DNA from: Streptomyces sp. 846.5
Lineage (GTDB): Bacteria > Actinomycetota > Actinomycetes > Streptomycetales > Streptomycetaceae
Direction: 5' to 3'
DNA length: 64,000 nt
NCBI RefSeq assembly: GCF_004365705.1
Contig: NZ_SOBN01000001.1
Coordinates: 310,001-374,000, forward strand
This document shows positions 28,992 through 38,580 of the stretch, piece by piece. A program made the position numbers and the translations under genes. The stretch's first letter is position 1. Each line of letters starts with the position of its first letter. The notes below the pieces were generated by a model. It was not told where the DNA came from. It was given only the letters and a program-made list of their open reading frames with translations, and ran no database searches.

Positions 28992-29915
28992 ATGACGAGC
29001 ACACCCAACAAGCTCATCCTGGGCTCGGCCCCCGACTCCTGGGGCGTCTGGTTCCCCGAGGACGAGCACCAGCTGCCGTACCGGCGCTTCCTGGACGAGC
29101 TCGTCGAGGCCGGCTACGACTGGCTGGAGCTCGGCCCGTACGGCTACCTGCCGACCGATCCCGAGCAGCTCGCCGACGAGGTCGGCGGCCGGGGGCTGCG
29201 GGTCTCCGGCGGCACGGTCTTCGGCGCCCTGCACCGGGCCGACCAGTGGGACGAGATGCTCGCCACCACCCGCCGGGTCGCCGAGCTGACCGCCGCGGCC
29301 GGCGCGCACCACCTGGTCTTCATCCCGCCGCTGTTCCGCGCCGAGAAGGGCGGCGCCTTCCTGGAGCCGCCCGTGCTCGGCGACGACAGCTGGACCGTGC
29401 TCACCCGGGCCGCCGACGCGCTGGGCCGGATCATCAGCGAGGAGTACGACGTCCGGCTCTGCCTGCACCCGCACGCCGACAGCCACATCCAGACCCAGCC
29501 GGAGATCGAGCGCTTCCTGGAGGGCACCGACCCGCAGTACGTCTCGCTCTGCCTGGACACCGGGCACGTCGTGTACGGGGGCGGCGACAACCTGGACCTG
29601 ATCCGCAGGTATCCCGAGCGGATCGGCTACGTCCACATCAAGCAGATGGACCCCGACGTGCTGGCCGCCGTCGTGGCCGAGGACCTCTCCTTCGGCGAGG
29701 CGGTCAAACGCGGAGTCTGCGTCGAACCCCCCGCCGGAGTACCGGAGATCGGCCCGGTCACCGAGGCGCTGGCCGGCCTCGACGCCCCGCTGTTCGTCAT
29801 CGTCGAGCAGGACCTCTACCCCTGCGCCCCGGACGTGCCGCTGCCGATCGCGGTCCGCACCAGGAAGTTCCTGGGCGGTTGCGGACTCGGCGCGGCCGGC
29901 ACCCGGATCGGCTGA
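28992..29915 (+). CDS. Xylose-isomerase-like TIM barrel, probable inosose dehydratase (IolE-type)
   Basis: 307 residues of the AP-endonuclease-2/xylose-isomerase-like barrel. Seen: GSAPDSWGVWF at the start, DWLELGPYGYLPTDP, LCLHPHADSHIQTQPEIERF, CLDTGHVVYGGGDNLDLI and YVHIKQMDP, and a late Glu in FVIVEQDLYP, which together supply His/Asp/Glu metal ligands. Place in the operon after iolA and lack of any other dehydratase argue for the IolE step (inosose to diketone). An IolH-like isomerase role is the alternative, so the symbol is left open. Strong AAAGGAG site. Confidence 0.72.
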   Translation: MTSTPNKLILGSAPDSWGVWFPEDEHQLPYRRFLDELVEAGYDWLELGPYGYLPTDPEQLADEVGGRGLRVSGGTVFGALHRADQWDEMLATTRRVAELTAAAGAHHLVFIPPLFRAEKGGAFLEPPVLGDDSWTVLTRAADALGRIISEEYDVRLCLHPHADSHIQTQPEIERFLEGTDPQYVSLCLDTGHVVYGGGDNLDLIRRYPERIGYVHIKQMDPDVLAAVVAEDLSFGEAVKRGVCVEPPAGVPEIGPVTEALAGLDAPLFVIVEQDLYPCAPDVPLPIAVRTRKFLGGCGLGAAGTRIG

Positions 29916-29976
29916 CCCACTCCCCCACCCACCGAACCACCACAGTTCCCCTTCTCGCACAGTGAGGTGCACAGAG

Positions 29977-30984
29977 ATGAACCGTTCGCAGAGATCCACC
30001 CGCGGGACCGTCCTCGTCGCCGCAGCAGCGGCAACTGCCCTGCTGGCCGCCGGGTGCAGCAGCACCGGCGGCGCCAAGGCCACGTCGAACTCGACCGGCA
30101 TCTCCGCCGGCAAGGCCACCACCGCCCACATGACCTTCGCGATGGTCACCCACGCCGCGGCCGGCGACACCTTCTGGGACATCGTGCGCAAGGGCGCCGA
30201 GGCCGCCGCCGCCAAGGACAACGTCACCCTGCTCTACTCCAACGACCCGGTCGCCTCCAAGCAGGCCGCGCTGATCAGCAACGCCATCGCCTCCAAGGTC
30301 GACGGGATCGCGCTCACCCTGTCCACCCCCGACTCCATCATCCCGGTGGCCAAGCAGGCCGAGGCCGCGGGGATCCCGGTGGACGCCTTCAACCAGGGCG
30401 AGAACTACTGGCAGCAGGCGGGCGCGATCGGCTACTTCGGCTCGGACGAGAAGGTCGCCGGCGCCGCCCTGGGCGAGCGGCTGAACACCCTGTCCGCCAA
30501 GCACGACCTCTGCGTCATCCAGCAGCAGGGCTCCGTCGCCCTGGAGGACCGCTGCGCGGGCGTGAAGTCCACCTTCAAGGGCACCACCGACACCATCTAC
30601 GTCAACGGCGCGGACATGTCCTCGGTGCTGTCGACCCTGGAGGCCAAGCTCCGCCAGGACACCAGCATCGACCAGGTCACCGCGCTGGGCGCGCCCATCG
30701 CCCTGACCGCGCTGCAGGCGATCAGCGCCGCGAGCAGCAGCGCCAAGGTCAACACCTTCGACCTGAGCAAGGACGCGGCGGCCGACATCAAGTCCGGGAA
30801 GATCGAGTTCTCGGTCGACCAGCAGCCGTACCTGGAGGGCTACCTCGCCATCGACGCGCTGTGGCTCGACAAGGTCAACGGCAACACCATCGGCGGCGGC
30901 AAGGTGACGCTGACCGGCCCGGCGTTCGTCGACTCCACGAACATCGCCTCGGTCTACCAGTACGCGCAGAACGGTACGAGGTGA
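29977..30984 (+). CDS. Sugar/cyclitol ABC transporter, substrate-binding lipoprotein
   Basis: 335 residues. A lipoprotein signal with LLAAGCSS (Cys near 27) anchors it outside the membrane. The mature part is a ribose-binding-protein-type domain (AMVTHAAAGDTFWDIVRKGAEAAA, SNDPVASKQAALISNAIASKVDGIALTL, EGYLAIDALW). This is the CUT2 class of carbohydrate transport; with the neighbours the substrate is likely myo-inositol or another cyclitol. First of three transporter genes, 61 bp after the IolE-like gene. Confidence 0.9.
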   Translation: MNRSQRSTRGTVLVAAAAATALLAAGCSSTGGAKATSNSTGISAGKATTAHMTFAMVTHAAAGDTFWDIVRKGAEAAAAKDNVTLLYSNDPVASKQAALISNAIASKVDGIALTLSTPDSIIPVAKQAEAAGIPVDAFNQGENYWQQAGAIGYFGSDEKVAGAALGERLNTLSAKHDLCVIQQQGSVALEDRCAGVKSTFKGTTDTIYVNGADMSSVLSTLEAKLRQDTSIDQVTALGAPIALTALQAISAASSSAKVNTFDLSKDAAADIKSGKIEFSVDQQPYLEGYLAIDALWLDKVNGNTIGGGKVTLTGPAFVDSTNIASVYQYAQNGTR

Positions 30985-30991
30985 TCTGACC

Positions 30992-32059
30992 ATGACTGCC
31001 CCTGTCACCACGCCGAGCCCACCCCCGGCCGCCGCGCCGCGGGGGCTCGCCGGGCGCGACTCCCAGCGCTCGCTGCTGCACCGCTTCCTGGCCCGCCCCG
31101 AGGTCGGCGCCCTGGTCGGCGCGATCGCCGTCTACGCCTTCTTCTGGGCGGTCGCCCCCTCCTTCCGACCCGCGGGCTCGCTCTCGCTGGTGCTCTACCA
31201 GGCCTCCACCCTGGGCCTGATGGCACTGCCGGTGGGACTGCTGATGATCGGCGGAGAGTTCGACCTCTCCGCCGGCGTCGCGGTCACCACCTCGTCGCTG
31301 GCCGCGAGCATGTTCAGCTACCAGCTGACCACCAACGTCTGGGTCGGCGTCAGCCTCGCGCTGGTGCTGTCCCTGGCGATCGGGCTCTTCAACGGCGTCA
31401 TGCTGGTCAAGACGAAACTCCCGAGCTTCCTGGTCACCCTGGGCACCTTCCTGATGCTCCAGGGCCTGAACATCGCGATCACCAAGCTGATCACCGGCAA
31501 TGTGGCCACCAACGACATCTCCGACATGGCCGGCTTCAAGACGGCGCACGCCGTCTTCGCCGCCGACATCCACATCGGCGGGGTCGCGGTGAAGGTCACC
31601 GTCTTCTGGTGGCTCGGGTTCGTCGCCCTGGGCAGCTGGATGCTGCTGCGCACCAAGTTCGGCAACTGGGTCTTCGCCGTCGGCGGCCAGAAGGACAGCG
31701 CCAGGGCCGTCGGCGTCCCGGTGGCCCGCACCAAGATCATCCTCTTTATGCTGGTCGGCCTGGGCGCCTGGTTCGTCGGCATGCACAACCTCTTCCAGTT
31801 CAACTCGATCCAGTCCGGCACCGGCATCGGCAACGAACTGCTGTACATCGTCGCCGCGGTGATCGGAGGCTGCCTGCTCACCGGCGGGTTCGGCTCCGTG
31901 GTCGGCCCCGCCATCGGCGCCTTCATCTTCGGCATGGTGTCGCAGGGCATCGTCTTCGCCGGCTGGGACGCCAACTGGTTCCAGTTCTTCCTCGGCCTGA
32001 TGCTGCTGGGCGCGATGCTGCTCAACACCTGGGTCCAACGCCAAGCAGCCCGAAGGTAG
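30992..32059 (+). CDS. CUT2-type ABC transporter permease
   Basis: 355 residues with about nine or ten membrane helices and the BPD_transp_2 signature (GEFDLSAGVAV, LPSFLVTLGTFLMLQGLNIA, GGQKDSARAVGVPVARTKI with the coupling-helix region, IGGCLLTGGFGSVVGPAIGA). The 40-residue N-terminus is cytoplasmic and Pro/Ala-rich. It follows the binding protein by 7 bp and abuts the ATPase gene. Confidence 0.9.
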   Translation: MTAPVTTPSPPPAAAPRGLAGRDSQRSLLHRFLARPEVGALVGAIAVYAFFWAVAPSFRPAGSLSLVLYQASTLGLMALPVGLLMIGGEFDLSAGVAVTTSSLAASMFSYQLTTNVWVGVSLALVLSLAIGLFNGVMLVKTKLPSFLVTLGTFLMLQGLNIAITKLITGNVATNDISDMAGFKTAHAVFAADIHIGGVAVKVTVFWWLGFVALGSWMLLRTKFGNWVFAVGGQKDSARAVGVPVARTKIILFMLVGLGAWFVGMHNLFQFNSIQSGTGIGNELLYIVAAVIGGCLLTGGFGSVVGPAIGAFIFGMVSQGIVFAGWDANWFQFFLGLMLLGAMLLNTWVQRQAARR

Positions 32060-32965
32060 GTGACCACAGTGCCGAACAACTCCCAGCCCACGGCCGGGCA
32101 GCGCGAGGATGGACAGCCCATCGTCGAACTGCACGGCGTGGGGAAGCTCTACGGCAACATCCGCGCGCTGCGCGGGATCGACCTCACCGTCACCCCCGGC
32201 AAGGTGACCTGCGTCCTGGGCGACAACGGGGCCGGCAAGTCCACCCTGATCAAGGTCGTCTCCGGCCTGCACCGGCACGACGAGGGCGAGTACCTGATCG
32301 ACGGTAAGGCGGTGCACCTCGACTCGCCGCGCGAGGCCCTGGACCGGGGCATCGGCACCGTCTACCAGGACCTGGCCGTCGTCCCGCTGATGCCGGTGTG
32401 GCGGAACTTCTTCCTCGGCTCCGAGATGACGCGGCAGCGCTGGCCGGTGCGCCGGCTGGACATCGAGCGGATGAAGAAGATCGCCGACGAGGAACTGTGC
32501 GCGATGGGCATCGAGCTCAACGACCTCGACCAGCCCATCGGCACGCTCTCGGGCGGCCAGCGCCAGTGCGTGGCGATCGCCCGCGCGGTCTACTTCGGCG
32601 CCCGGGTGCTGATCCTGGACGAGCCCACCGCGGCGCTCGGCGTCAAGCAGTCCGGGGTGGTGCTGAAGTACATCGCAGCGGCCCGCGACCGCGGTCTCGG
32701 CGTCATCTTCATCACCCACAACCCGCACCACGCCTACATGGTCGGCGACCGCTTCACCGTGCTCCGTCTCGGCGCCCTGGAACTGGACGCCGACCGCAGC
32801 GAGGTGAGCCTCGAAGAACTCACCAACCACATGGCGGGCGGGGCCGAACTCGCGGCGCTCAAGCACGAGTTGGCCCAGGTCCGCGGCGTCGAGACCGAGG
32901 GGCTCCCGGAAGCCTCGGAGCTCTCCGCGCCGCTCCCGCAACTGGAGAAGGGCAGCCACGCATGA
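32060..32965 (+). CDS. CUT2-type ABC transporter ATP-binding protein
   Basis: 301 residues with one nucleotide-binding domain, half the size of RbsA-type double ATPases. Walker [10 protein letters not shown] (about 55-63), Q-loop YQDLAVVPL, signature LSGGQRQ, Walker [13 protein letters not shown] and H-loop ITHN are present. The GTG at 32060 abuts the permease stop; GTG 32069 is equally likely by its ribosome site. A 40-residue polar C-terminal tail is unusual. The end overlaps the dehydrogenase start by ATGA. Confidence 0.9.
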   Translation: MTTVPNNSQPTAGQREDGQPIVELHGVGKLYGNIRALRGIDLTVTPGKVTCVLGDNGAGKSTLIKVVSGLHRHDEGEYLIDGKAVHLDSPREALDRGIGTVYQDLAVVPLMPVWRNFFLGSEMTRQRWPVRRLDIERMKKIADEELCAMGIELNDLDQPIGTLSGGQRQCVAIARAVYFGARVLILDEPTAALGVKQSGVVLKYIAAARDRGLGVIFITHNPHHAYMVGDRFTVLRLGALELDADRSEVSLEELTNHMAGGAELAALKHELAQVRGVETEGLPEASELSAPLPQLEKGSHA

Positions 32966-33966
32966 CCGTCAGGATCGGTGTCATCGGCACCGGCAACATC
33001 GGCTCCGACCACATCCGCCGGCTGACCCGGGTGTGCACCGGCGCCCGGGTCACCGCGGTCACCGACATCGACGCCGTGCGCGCCGCCGAGGTCGCCGCCG
33101 AGTACGGCGCGCACGCCCTGGCCACCGGCCGGGAGGTGGTCCGGCACGGCGAGGTCGACGCCGTGCTGGTGGCCTCCTGGGGCCCCACCCACGCCGAGTA
33201 CGTGCTCGACGCCATCGCCGCGGGCAAGCCGGTGTTCTGTGAGAAGCCCCTGGCCACCACCGCCGAGGACTGCCTGCGCATCGTCGAGGCCGAGATCGGG
33301 TACGGCGCCCGCCTGGTCCAGGTCGGCTTCATGCGCCGCTACGACGCCGGGTACCGGGCCCTGCGCCAGGCCCTGACCGCCGGCACCGTCGGCACCCCGC
33401 TGATGGCGCACTGCGTGCACCGCAACCCCGCCGTGCCCGGGAACTACACCTCGGACATGGCGATCCAGGACACCGCCGTGCACGAGATCGACGTACTGCG
33501 CTGGCTGCTGGACGACGAGATCACCTCCGCACAGGTGCTCACCCCGCGGCGCACCCGGCACGCACGCCAGGAGCTGCAGGACCCGCAGATCCTGCTCCTG
33601 GAGACCGCCGGCGGCGTCCGGATCGACGTCGAGGTATTCGTCAACTGCCGCTACGGCTACGACATCCAGTGCCAGATCGTCGGCGAGGACGGCACCGCCT
33701 CGCTGCCCGACCCGGCGCAGCCGGTGCTGCGCACCGAGGGACAGCTGCGCTCCGGGATCCTCCAAGACTGGCGGGACCGCTTCGTGAACGCCTACGACAT
33801 CGAGATCCAGGAGTGGGTGGACTCGGTGGCCGCGGGAACGGTCTCGGGCCCCACCTCCTGGGACGGCTACGCGGCGTCGGTGATCACCGACGCCGGGGTC
33901 GAGGCACTGCACTCCGGCCGGATCGTCCCGGTCTCCATCAAGGACCGTCCCGCGTTCTACGCCTGA
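32962..33966 (+). CDS. iolG: Inositol 2-dehydrogenase (Gfo/Idh/MocA family)
   Basis: 334 residues; ATG overlaps the ATPase stop (ATGA). Rossmann motif [16 protein letters not shown] (94-97) at the active site, and the catalytic pair Asp170…His174 in [15 protein letters not shown], matching known inositol dehydrogenases. Also [14 protein letters not shown] typical of actinobacterial IolG. It should oxidise myo-inositol to 2-keto-myo-inositol with NAD. Of the five family members in the window this is the best IolG candidate by motif and by its link to the transporter. Confidence 0.87.
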   Translation: MTVRIGVIGTGNIGSDHIRRLTRVCTGARVTAVTDIDAVRAAEVAAEYGAHALATGREVVRHGEVDAVLVASWGPTHAEYVLDAIAAGKPVFCEKPLATTAEDCLRIVEAEIGYGARLVQVGFMRRYDAGYRALRQALTAGTVGTPLMAHCVHRNPAVPGNYTSDMAIQDTAVHEIDVLRWLLDDEITSAQVLTPRRTRHARQELQDPQILLLETAGGVRIDVEVFVNCRYGYDIQCQIVGEDGTASLPDPAQPVLRTEGQLRSGILQDWRDRFVNAYDIEIQEWVDSVAAGTVSGPTSWDGYAASVITDAGVEALHSGRIVPVSIKDRPAFYA

Positions 33967-33981
33967 GCCCAGGAGCCAAGA

Positions 33982-35037
33982 ATGATGCATCGTCAGCTGC
34001 GGACCGCGCTCGTCGGTCTGGGCCGCATGGGCCGCATCCACGCCGGCAACCTGGCCGGCCGCTGCCCCTCGGCGCAACTGGCCTGCGTGGTCGACGCCTC
34101 GCCCGAGGCCGCCCGCCGGGTCGCCGAGGAGCTGGGCGTCCGGTGGACCACCTCCTACGAGGACGTGCTCGCCGACGGCGCCGTCGACGCGGTCGCGATC
34201 GCCACCCCCACCGGCAGCCACGCCGAGCTGAGCGTGCAGGCCGCCAAGGCCGGCAAGCACGTCTTCTGCGAGAAGCCCCTCTCACTGGACCGGCAGGCCG
34301 CCGTCGACACCATCGAGGCGGTGCGCGCCACCGGAGTGGCCTTCCAGGTCGGCTTCCACCGCCGGTTCGACCCGGACTGGGCGGCCGCCGCGGCGCGGAT
34401 GCACGCCGGCGAGCTGGGCCAGGTCCATCTGTTCCGCACCTCGCTGCGGGACATGACACCACCGAAGGCGGAGTTCCTGGGCGGCTCCGGCGGCTTCTTC
34501 GTCGACATGACCATCCACGACCTGGACACCGCCCGCTGGATGGTCGGCGAGATCGTCGAGGTGACCGCACAGGGCGCCGTGCTGACCGACCCCGCCATCG
34601 CCGAGATCGGCGACCTGGACACCGCGGTGGTGCTGCTGCGCTTCGAGAACGGCGCCCTGGGCGTCATCGACAACAGCCGCGCCGCCGGGTACGGCTACGA
34701 GTGCTCCACGGAGGTGATGGGCAGCAGGGCCACCGTCCGCATCGACAACCCGCACCACCGCAACTACGAGTGGCGCACCCCGGGGTGGAGCTCCCGCGAC
34801 CTGGTGCGCGACTTCGAGCAGCGCTACCCCTACGCCTACGCCGAGGAGCTGGAGGCATTCGCACGCTGTGCCCTGCAGGGCACACCGCCGGCGGTCGGCG
34901 GAGAGGACGCCCTGGCCGCCTTCGACCTGGCCCAGGCCGCCGACCTCTCCTGGCGCGAGGGCCGCACGGTACGGCTCACCCCGCTCCGCACCGCGGACGG
35001 CGTACGCTACGAAACGGCCACTCCTGACGGAAGATAG
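33982..35037 (+). CDS. Gfo/Idh/MocA dehydrogenase, second copy
   Basis: 351 residues. Rossmann LVGLGRMGRIHAGNL, EKPLSLD (97-103), and Asp175…His179 in GGFFVDMTIHDLDTARWM, so the catalytic residues of inositol dehydrogenases are intact. The N-terminus has a double Met start with a short AGGAG-like site. It lies 15 bp after iolG. Likely oxidises a different stereoisomer (scyllo- or D-chiro-inositol) or uses another cofactor; this is inference. Confidence 0.83.
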   Translation: MMHRQLRTALVGLGRMGRIHAGNLAGRCPSAQLACVVDASPEAARRVAEELGVRWTTSYEDVLADGAVDAVAIATPTGSHAELSVQAAKAGKHVFCEKPLSLDRQAAVDTIEAVRATGVAFQVGFHRRFDPDWAAAAARMHAGELGQVHLFRTSLRDMTPPKAEFLGGSGGFFVDMTIHDLDTARWMVGEIVEVTAQGAVLTDPAIAEIGDLDTAVVLLRFENGALGVIDNSRAAGYGYECSTEVMGSRATVRIDNPHHRNYEWRTPGWSSRDLVRDFEQRYPYAYAEELEAFARCALQGTPPAVGGEDALAAFDLAQAADLSWREGRTVRLTPLRTADGVRYETATPDGR

Positions 35038-35041
35038 ACGT

Positions 35042-35407
35042 ATGAAACCCCTGGCCGTCCACCATGTATCTGTCACTGTCACGGACCTGGACGCAGCGGT
35101 CGCCTTCTACACCGAGGTCCTCGGGCTGACGGTCCGTCCGGACCGACCGACGTCCATCGGCCCCGGGGCCTGGCTCGACGCGGGCGGCCAGCAGGTCCAC
35201 CTCATCGCGGGAACGCCCCCTCCCGCCCACGGACAGCACTTCGCCCTGCTGGTCGACGACCTGGAGGCGGCGGTCGCGCAGGTGCGCGAAGCGGGCTTCG
35301 CGGTCAGCGAACCGGTGGCGATCGGCGCCGCCTTCCAGGCCTTCCTCGTCGACCCCTCCGGCAACGCCATCGAGCTGCACGGGCTGCGCCGGAACCGCAG
35401 CAGCTGA
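35042..35407 (+). CDS. VOC-family (glyoxalase-like) protein
   Basis: 121 residues with two beta-alpha-beta-beta-beta modules: VHHVSVTVTDLDAAVAFYTEVLGLTVRPD and FALLVDDLEAAVAQVREAGF, ending in FLVDPSGNAIELHG with the late metal-ligand Glu. His7 or 8 at the start can be the first ligand. VOC members act as metal-dependent isomerases, lyases, dioxygenases or drug binders. It follows the second dehydrogenase by 4 bp and ends the operon, so a role in cyclitol or aldehyde handling is plausible. Confidence 0.77.
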   Translation: MKPLAVHHVSVTVTDLDAAVAFYTEVLGLTVRPDRPTSIGPGAWLDAGGQQVHLIAGTPPPAHGQHFALLVDDLEAAVAQVREAGFAVSEPVAIGAAFQAFLVDPSGNAIELHGLRRNRSS

Positions 35408-35421
35408 CCCATCGGGGGCTC

Positions 35422-36468
35422 TCAGTCGAGGACCGGCACGGTCGCGGCGTCCGGTGGCATGTTGAACGGCGTGACCACCTGGATCGCCGAGGGCAGCGAG
35501 GGGCCGTCGTCGGGCAGGGCCTGGTGCGCGCGCATGATGGTCTGGCAGGCCCGACGCATGTCCTGGCGCAGGTCGTGGTGGAGGACCGCGGAGAGGCGGC
35601 GTTCGCGCAGCAGGCGGGTGTTGTCGTGGTCGAGGTCGTGGGCGATGAACACCGCGCACTCCCGCCCGAGCGCCTCGAAGGCGTCGAGGGTCGCCAGGTT
35701 GCCCCCGCCCACCGAGTAGACGGCGACGATGTCCTTGTCGCGTTCGAGTGCCTCGACAACGAGGTCGTACTGGGTGGCGTCGAGGCCGTCGCTGTCGGTG
35801 ACCTCCACCAGGGAGCGTCGTGGCTCGGCAAGCCGCATGGCACTGCGGAAGCCCATCTCGCGCTCCTCCTCACCCCGGAAGGAGCCGCGGCTGACCGTGG
35901 TGAGCACATGGCCGGGCCGATCGCCGAGCCACCGCCCGAGGAGGTAGGCGGCGGTGGCGCCCGCCGCGCGGTTGTCGATGCCGACGTACGCCAGCCGCGC
36001 ACTGTGGGGCAGGTCGGTCACCAGGGTGACGACGGGGATGCCTGCCGCGACGAGCCGTCCGACGGCGGCCGCGATCTCCGGTTCGTCCGGGGCCTTGAGG
36101 ATCACGCCCTGCGAACCGCGCTTGGCGATCCTGTCCAGGATGCCGACCAGCTCACCGGGAGGGCAGGTCTCACGGAAGTGGAAGCGCGAGCGCACCAGAG
36201 CGGGGTGCAGGGAGGGCAGTTCGGCCTCGAGCGCGTCCCGCACCGCACTGGAGAACCGCTCCGGGGTCTGCATCACGATATCGATCATGAAGGTGCGGCC
36301 CCCGAGCCGGACCTGGCTCTGCTGCCGGTCCAGGTCCTTGACGGCCTCGTGCACCTCCCTGACGGTGCTCTCCGTCACGTTGCCGCGCTGATTGAGGACA
36401 CGGTCCACCGTGGCCGTGCTCAGTCCGGCCTGACGGGCGATTTCCCTGATCGTGTAGCGGTGTCGCAT
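35422..36468 (-). CDS. LacI-family repressor, first
   Basis: 348 residues. N-terminal LacI helix-turn-helix (YTIREIARQAGLSTATVDRVLNQRGNVTESTVREV, about 5-40) and a periplasmic-binding-protein-like sensor domain (GVILKAPDEPEIAAAVGRLVAAGIPVVTLVTDL, YVGIDNRAAGATAAYLLG). The variant sensor resembles those that bind sugars or cyclitols. It ends 14 bp from the VOC gene (convergent) and diverges from the oxygenase-SDR-dehydrogenase module, which it probably represses. Confidence 0.88.
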   Translation of the reverse strand: MRHRYTIREIARQAGLSTATVDRVLNQRGNVTESTVREVHEAVKDLDRQQSQVRLGGRTFMIDIVMQTPERFSSAVRDALEAELPSLHPALVRSRFHFRETCPPGELVGILDRIAKRGSQGVILKAPDEPEIAAAVGRLVAAGIPVVTLVTDLPHSARLAYVGIDNRAAGATAAYLLGRWLGDRPGHVLTTVSRGSFRGEEEREMGFRSAMRLAEPRRSLVEVTDSDGLDATQYDLVVEALERDKDIVAVYSVGGGNLATLDAFEALGRECAVFIAHDLDHDNTRLLRERRLSAVLHHDLRQDMRRACQTIMRAHQALPDDGPSLPSAIQVVTPFNMPPDAATVPVLD

Positions 36469-36487
36469 GACTGATTCCAGAATTCCG

Positions 36488-36530
36488 ATGATGGGTTTTT
36501 GATGTGGTGACAGGCATTGAATGATGGGTT
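36488..36530. promoter_or_regulatory. Direct repeat ATGATGGGTT, candidate operator
   Basis: ATGATGGGTT occurs at 36488-36497 and 36521-36530, 33 bp apart (three turns), in the 110-bp divergent region between the LacI gene and the oxygenase gene. Direct repeats are atypical for LacI proteins, so another regulator or a pair of half-sites is possible. Confidence 0.37.
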
Positions 36531-36578
36531 CGAGTTCTCAAGACTGGCAGAAATCCTCGGACTACGAAAGGGAACCGG

Positions 36579-37757
36579 ATGTCTCCCATCACTGCGGGAG
36601 CGCGAACGTGGCTGACCGAGGCGGACTGCGATCTCGACGTGTTCCGCTCACTCGTGGAACAGAGCACGGACCCCGCCGACCACCCCTCGGCCGAGCGCGT
36701 CGAACAGAACGTCCCGCTCTACGACAGCGATCGGCTCCGCTCACTGGCGACCACCTCGGAGGGCCGCCGGGGCGTGCAGGAGGAGCTGGTCCGGGCTCTG
36801 CTGGAGGGGCCCGGCATCGTGGTCCTCAAGCGCGCCTTCGTCGACAGGGCCGTCGTGGAAGCGGCCTCCGAGGCCTTCCGCGCGCTGATCGAGGAGGAGC
36901 GCGCCACCGGAGCGGCCCGCGGTGACCACTTCGCCAAGCCCGGCGCGAACGACCGCGTCTGGAACGCCCTGGACAAGGTGGCCGTGCGGGCGCCCGAGGT
37001 GTTCGCCGACTACTACGCCAACGATGTCCTGGAGCTCGTCGCGGAGGCCTGGCTCGGCCCCGCCTACCAGGTGACCTCCCAGCTCAACGTGGTCAACCCG
37101 GGCGGCGCGGCGCAGCACGTCCACCGCGACTACCACCTCGGCTTCCTCTCCCAGGAGCACGCCGCCGCCTACCCGGCGCAGGTCCACCGCCTGTCGCCGC
37201 TGCTCACCCTGCAGGGCGCGGTGGCCCACTGCGACATGCCCGTCGAGTCCGGCCCGACCCTGTACCTGCCGCACTCGCAGACGTACGAGCCCGGGTACCT
37301 GGCCTGGCGGCTGCCGCAGTTCGTCGAGTACTTCGGCACGCACCACGTCCAGCTCCCGCTGGACAAGGGCGACGCGGTCTTCTTCAACCCGGCGCTCTTC
37401 CACGCCGCCGGACACAACCGCTCGGCCGACATCAGGCGGATGGCCAATCTGCTGCAGATCTCCTCCGCCTTCGGCCGCGCGATGGAGACGGTGGACCGTG
37501 AGGCGATGGCGAACGCGCTGTTCCCGGTGCTGCTGCGGCGCAAGTCCGAGGGCGCCTCGGAGGACTGGCTGCGCCGCGTGATCGCGGCCACCGCCGAGGG
37601 CTACCCCTTCCCCACCGACCTCGATCTGGATCCGCCGGTCGAGGGGCTGGCCCCGCCCTCCCAGGCGGACACCGTCCGGCAGGCCGTCGCCGAGGACTGG
37701 GACCCCGAGCGGCTGCGCCGCGAACTGCGGGCGGCCGCCGACCGCCGCCGGCGCTGA
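36579..37757 (+). CDS. Phytanoyl-CoA-dioxygenase-family oxygenase
   Basis: 392-residue non-haem Fe(II)/2-oxoglutarate oxygenase. The metal triad is visible as His182-x-Asp184 (QHVHRDYHLGF) and a distal His in FHAAGHNRSADIRR (His275 or His279), with the Arg that should bind 2-oxoglutarate nearby. PhyH enzymes hydroxylate or oxidatively demethylate small substrates. It heads a four-gene unit with an SDR and two Gfo/Idh/MocA dehydrogenases, so the substrate is probably a cyclitol or sugar derivative. It is not part of the textbook inositol pathway. Confidence 0.82.
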   Translation: MSPITAGARTWLTEADCDLDVFRSLVEQSTDPADHPSAERVEQNVPLYDSDRLRSLATTSEGRRGVQEELVRALLEGPGIVVLKRAFVDRAVVEAASEAFRALIEEERATGAARGDHFAKPGANDRVWNALDKVAVRAPEVFADYYANDVLELVAEAWLGPAYQVTSQLNVVNPGGAAQHVHRDYHLGFLSQEHAAAYPAQVHRLSPLLTLQGAVAHCDMPVESGPTLYLPHSQTYEPGYLAWRLPQFVEYFGTHHVQLPLDKGDAVFFNPALFHAAGHNRSADIRRMANLLQISSAFGRAMETVDREAMANALFPVLLRRKSEGASEDWLRRVIAATAEGYPFPTDLDLDPPVEGLAPPSQADTVRQAVAEDWDPERLRRELRAAADRRRR

Positions 37758-37772
37758 AGGGACACAGCACTC

Positions 37773-38549
37773 ATGGGACTGCTTGAGACCCCGCTGCTCA
37801 AGGACCGGGTCGTCCTTGTCAACGGCGGCAGCCAGGGCGTCGGCGCGGGCATCGTGCGGGCGGCCGTCCGGGAGGGCGCGCCCGTCGTCTTCACCGGCCG
37901 TCGGGCCGAGGTCGGCGAGAGGCTCGCGGCCGACTCGGGCGCGCGCTTCATGCGCGCGGACCTCAGCGATCCGGCGCAGGCGCGCGAGAGCGCGGTCCGG
38001 GTCGTCGACGTCCACGGGCGTATCGACTGCCTGGTCAACGCGGCCGGGCTGACGTCGCGCGGCTCGCTGCTGGACACCACGCCGGAACTGTTCGACCAGC
38101 ACATGGCGATCAACCTGCGCGCACCGTTCTTCGCGATGCAGGCGGCAGTGGCCGACATGACGGCCCGCAGGGCGCCGGGCACCATCGTCAACATCATCTC
38201 CAACTGCGCCCACGGCGGCCCGCCCCACCTGGCGCCGTACTCCGCGGCCAAGGCCGGCCTGGCCGGTCTGACCCGCAACGCCGCCCATGCGCACCGCTGG
38301 GACCGGATCCGGATCAACGGCCTCAACATCGGCTGGACGGACACCGAGGGCGAAGACGCCATCCAGCGCGCCTTCCACGATGCGGGCGACGACTGGCGGG
38401 AGAAGGCCGCCCGGGCGCAGCCCATGGGCAGGCTCGGGCAGGTCGACGAGATCGCCGACTTCGTCGTCCTGCTGCTCTCCGACCGCAGCGGCGTGGTGAC
38501 CGGCTCGGTCATCGACTGGGACCAGAACGTACTCGGCAGCCTGGACTGA
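37773..38549 (+). CDS. SDR-family oxidoreductase
   Basis: 258 residues, classical short-chain dehydrogenase. The cofactor motif is NGGSQGVGAGI (the first Thr replaced by Asn, Ile by Val), then NAAG, the catalytic Ser region NIISNCAHGG, YSAAK, and the GWTDTEGE segment after it. It follows the oxygenase by 15 bp and precedes a Gfo/Idh/MocA gene by 31 bp. Substrate likely a hydroxylated ring or sugar acid. Confidence 0.87.
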   Translation: MGLLETPLLKDRVVLVNGGSQGVGAGIVRAAVREGAPVVFTGRRAEVGERLAADSGARFMRADLSDPAQARESAVRVVDVHGRIDCLVNAAGLTSRGSLLDTTPELFDQHMAINLRAPFFAMQAAVADMTARRAPGTIVNIISNCAHGGPPHLAPYSAAKAGLAGLTRNAAHAHRWDRIRINGLNIGWTDTEGEDAIQRAFHDAGDDWREKAARAQPMGRLGQVDEIADFVVLLLSDRSGVVTGSVIDWDQNVLGSLD

Positions 38550-38580
38550 ATCGCCCTCGGGCAGAAAGAGCAGGATTCTC

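Noticed and set aside
30875-32959. 694-codon open frame on the minus strand
   Set aside because: Antisense to the ABC permease and ATPase genes, whose motifs are unambiguous; a shadow of high GC content.
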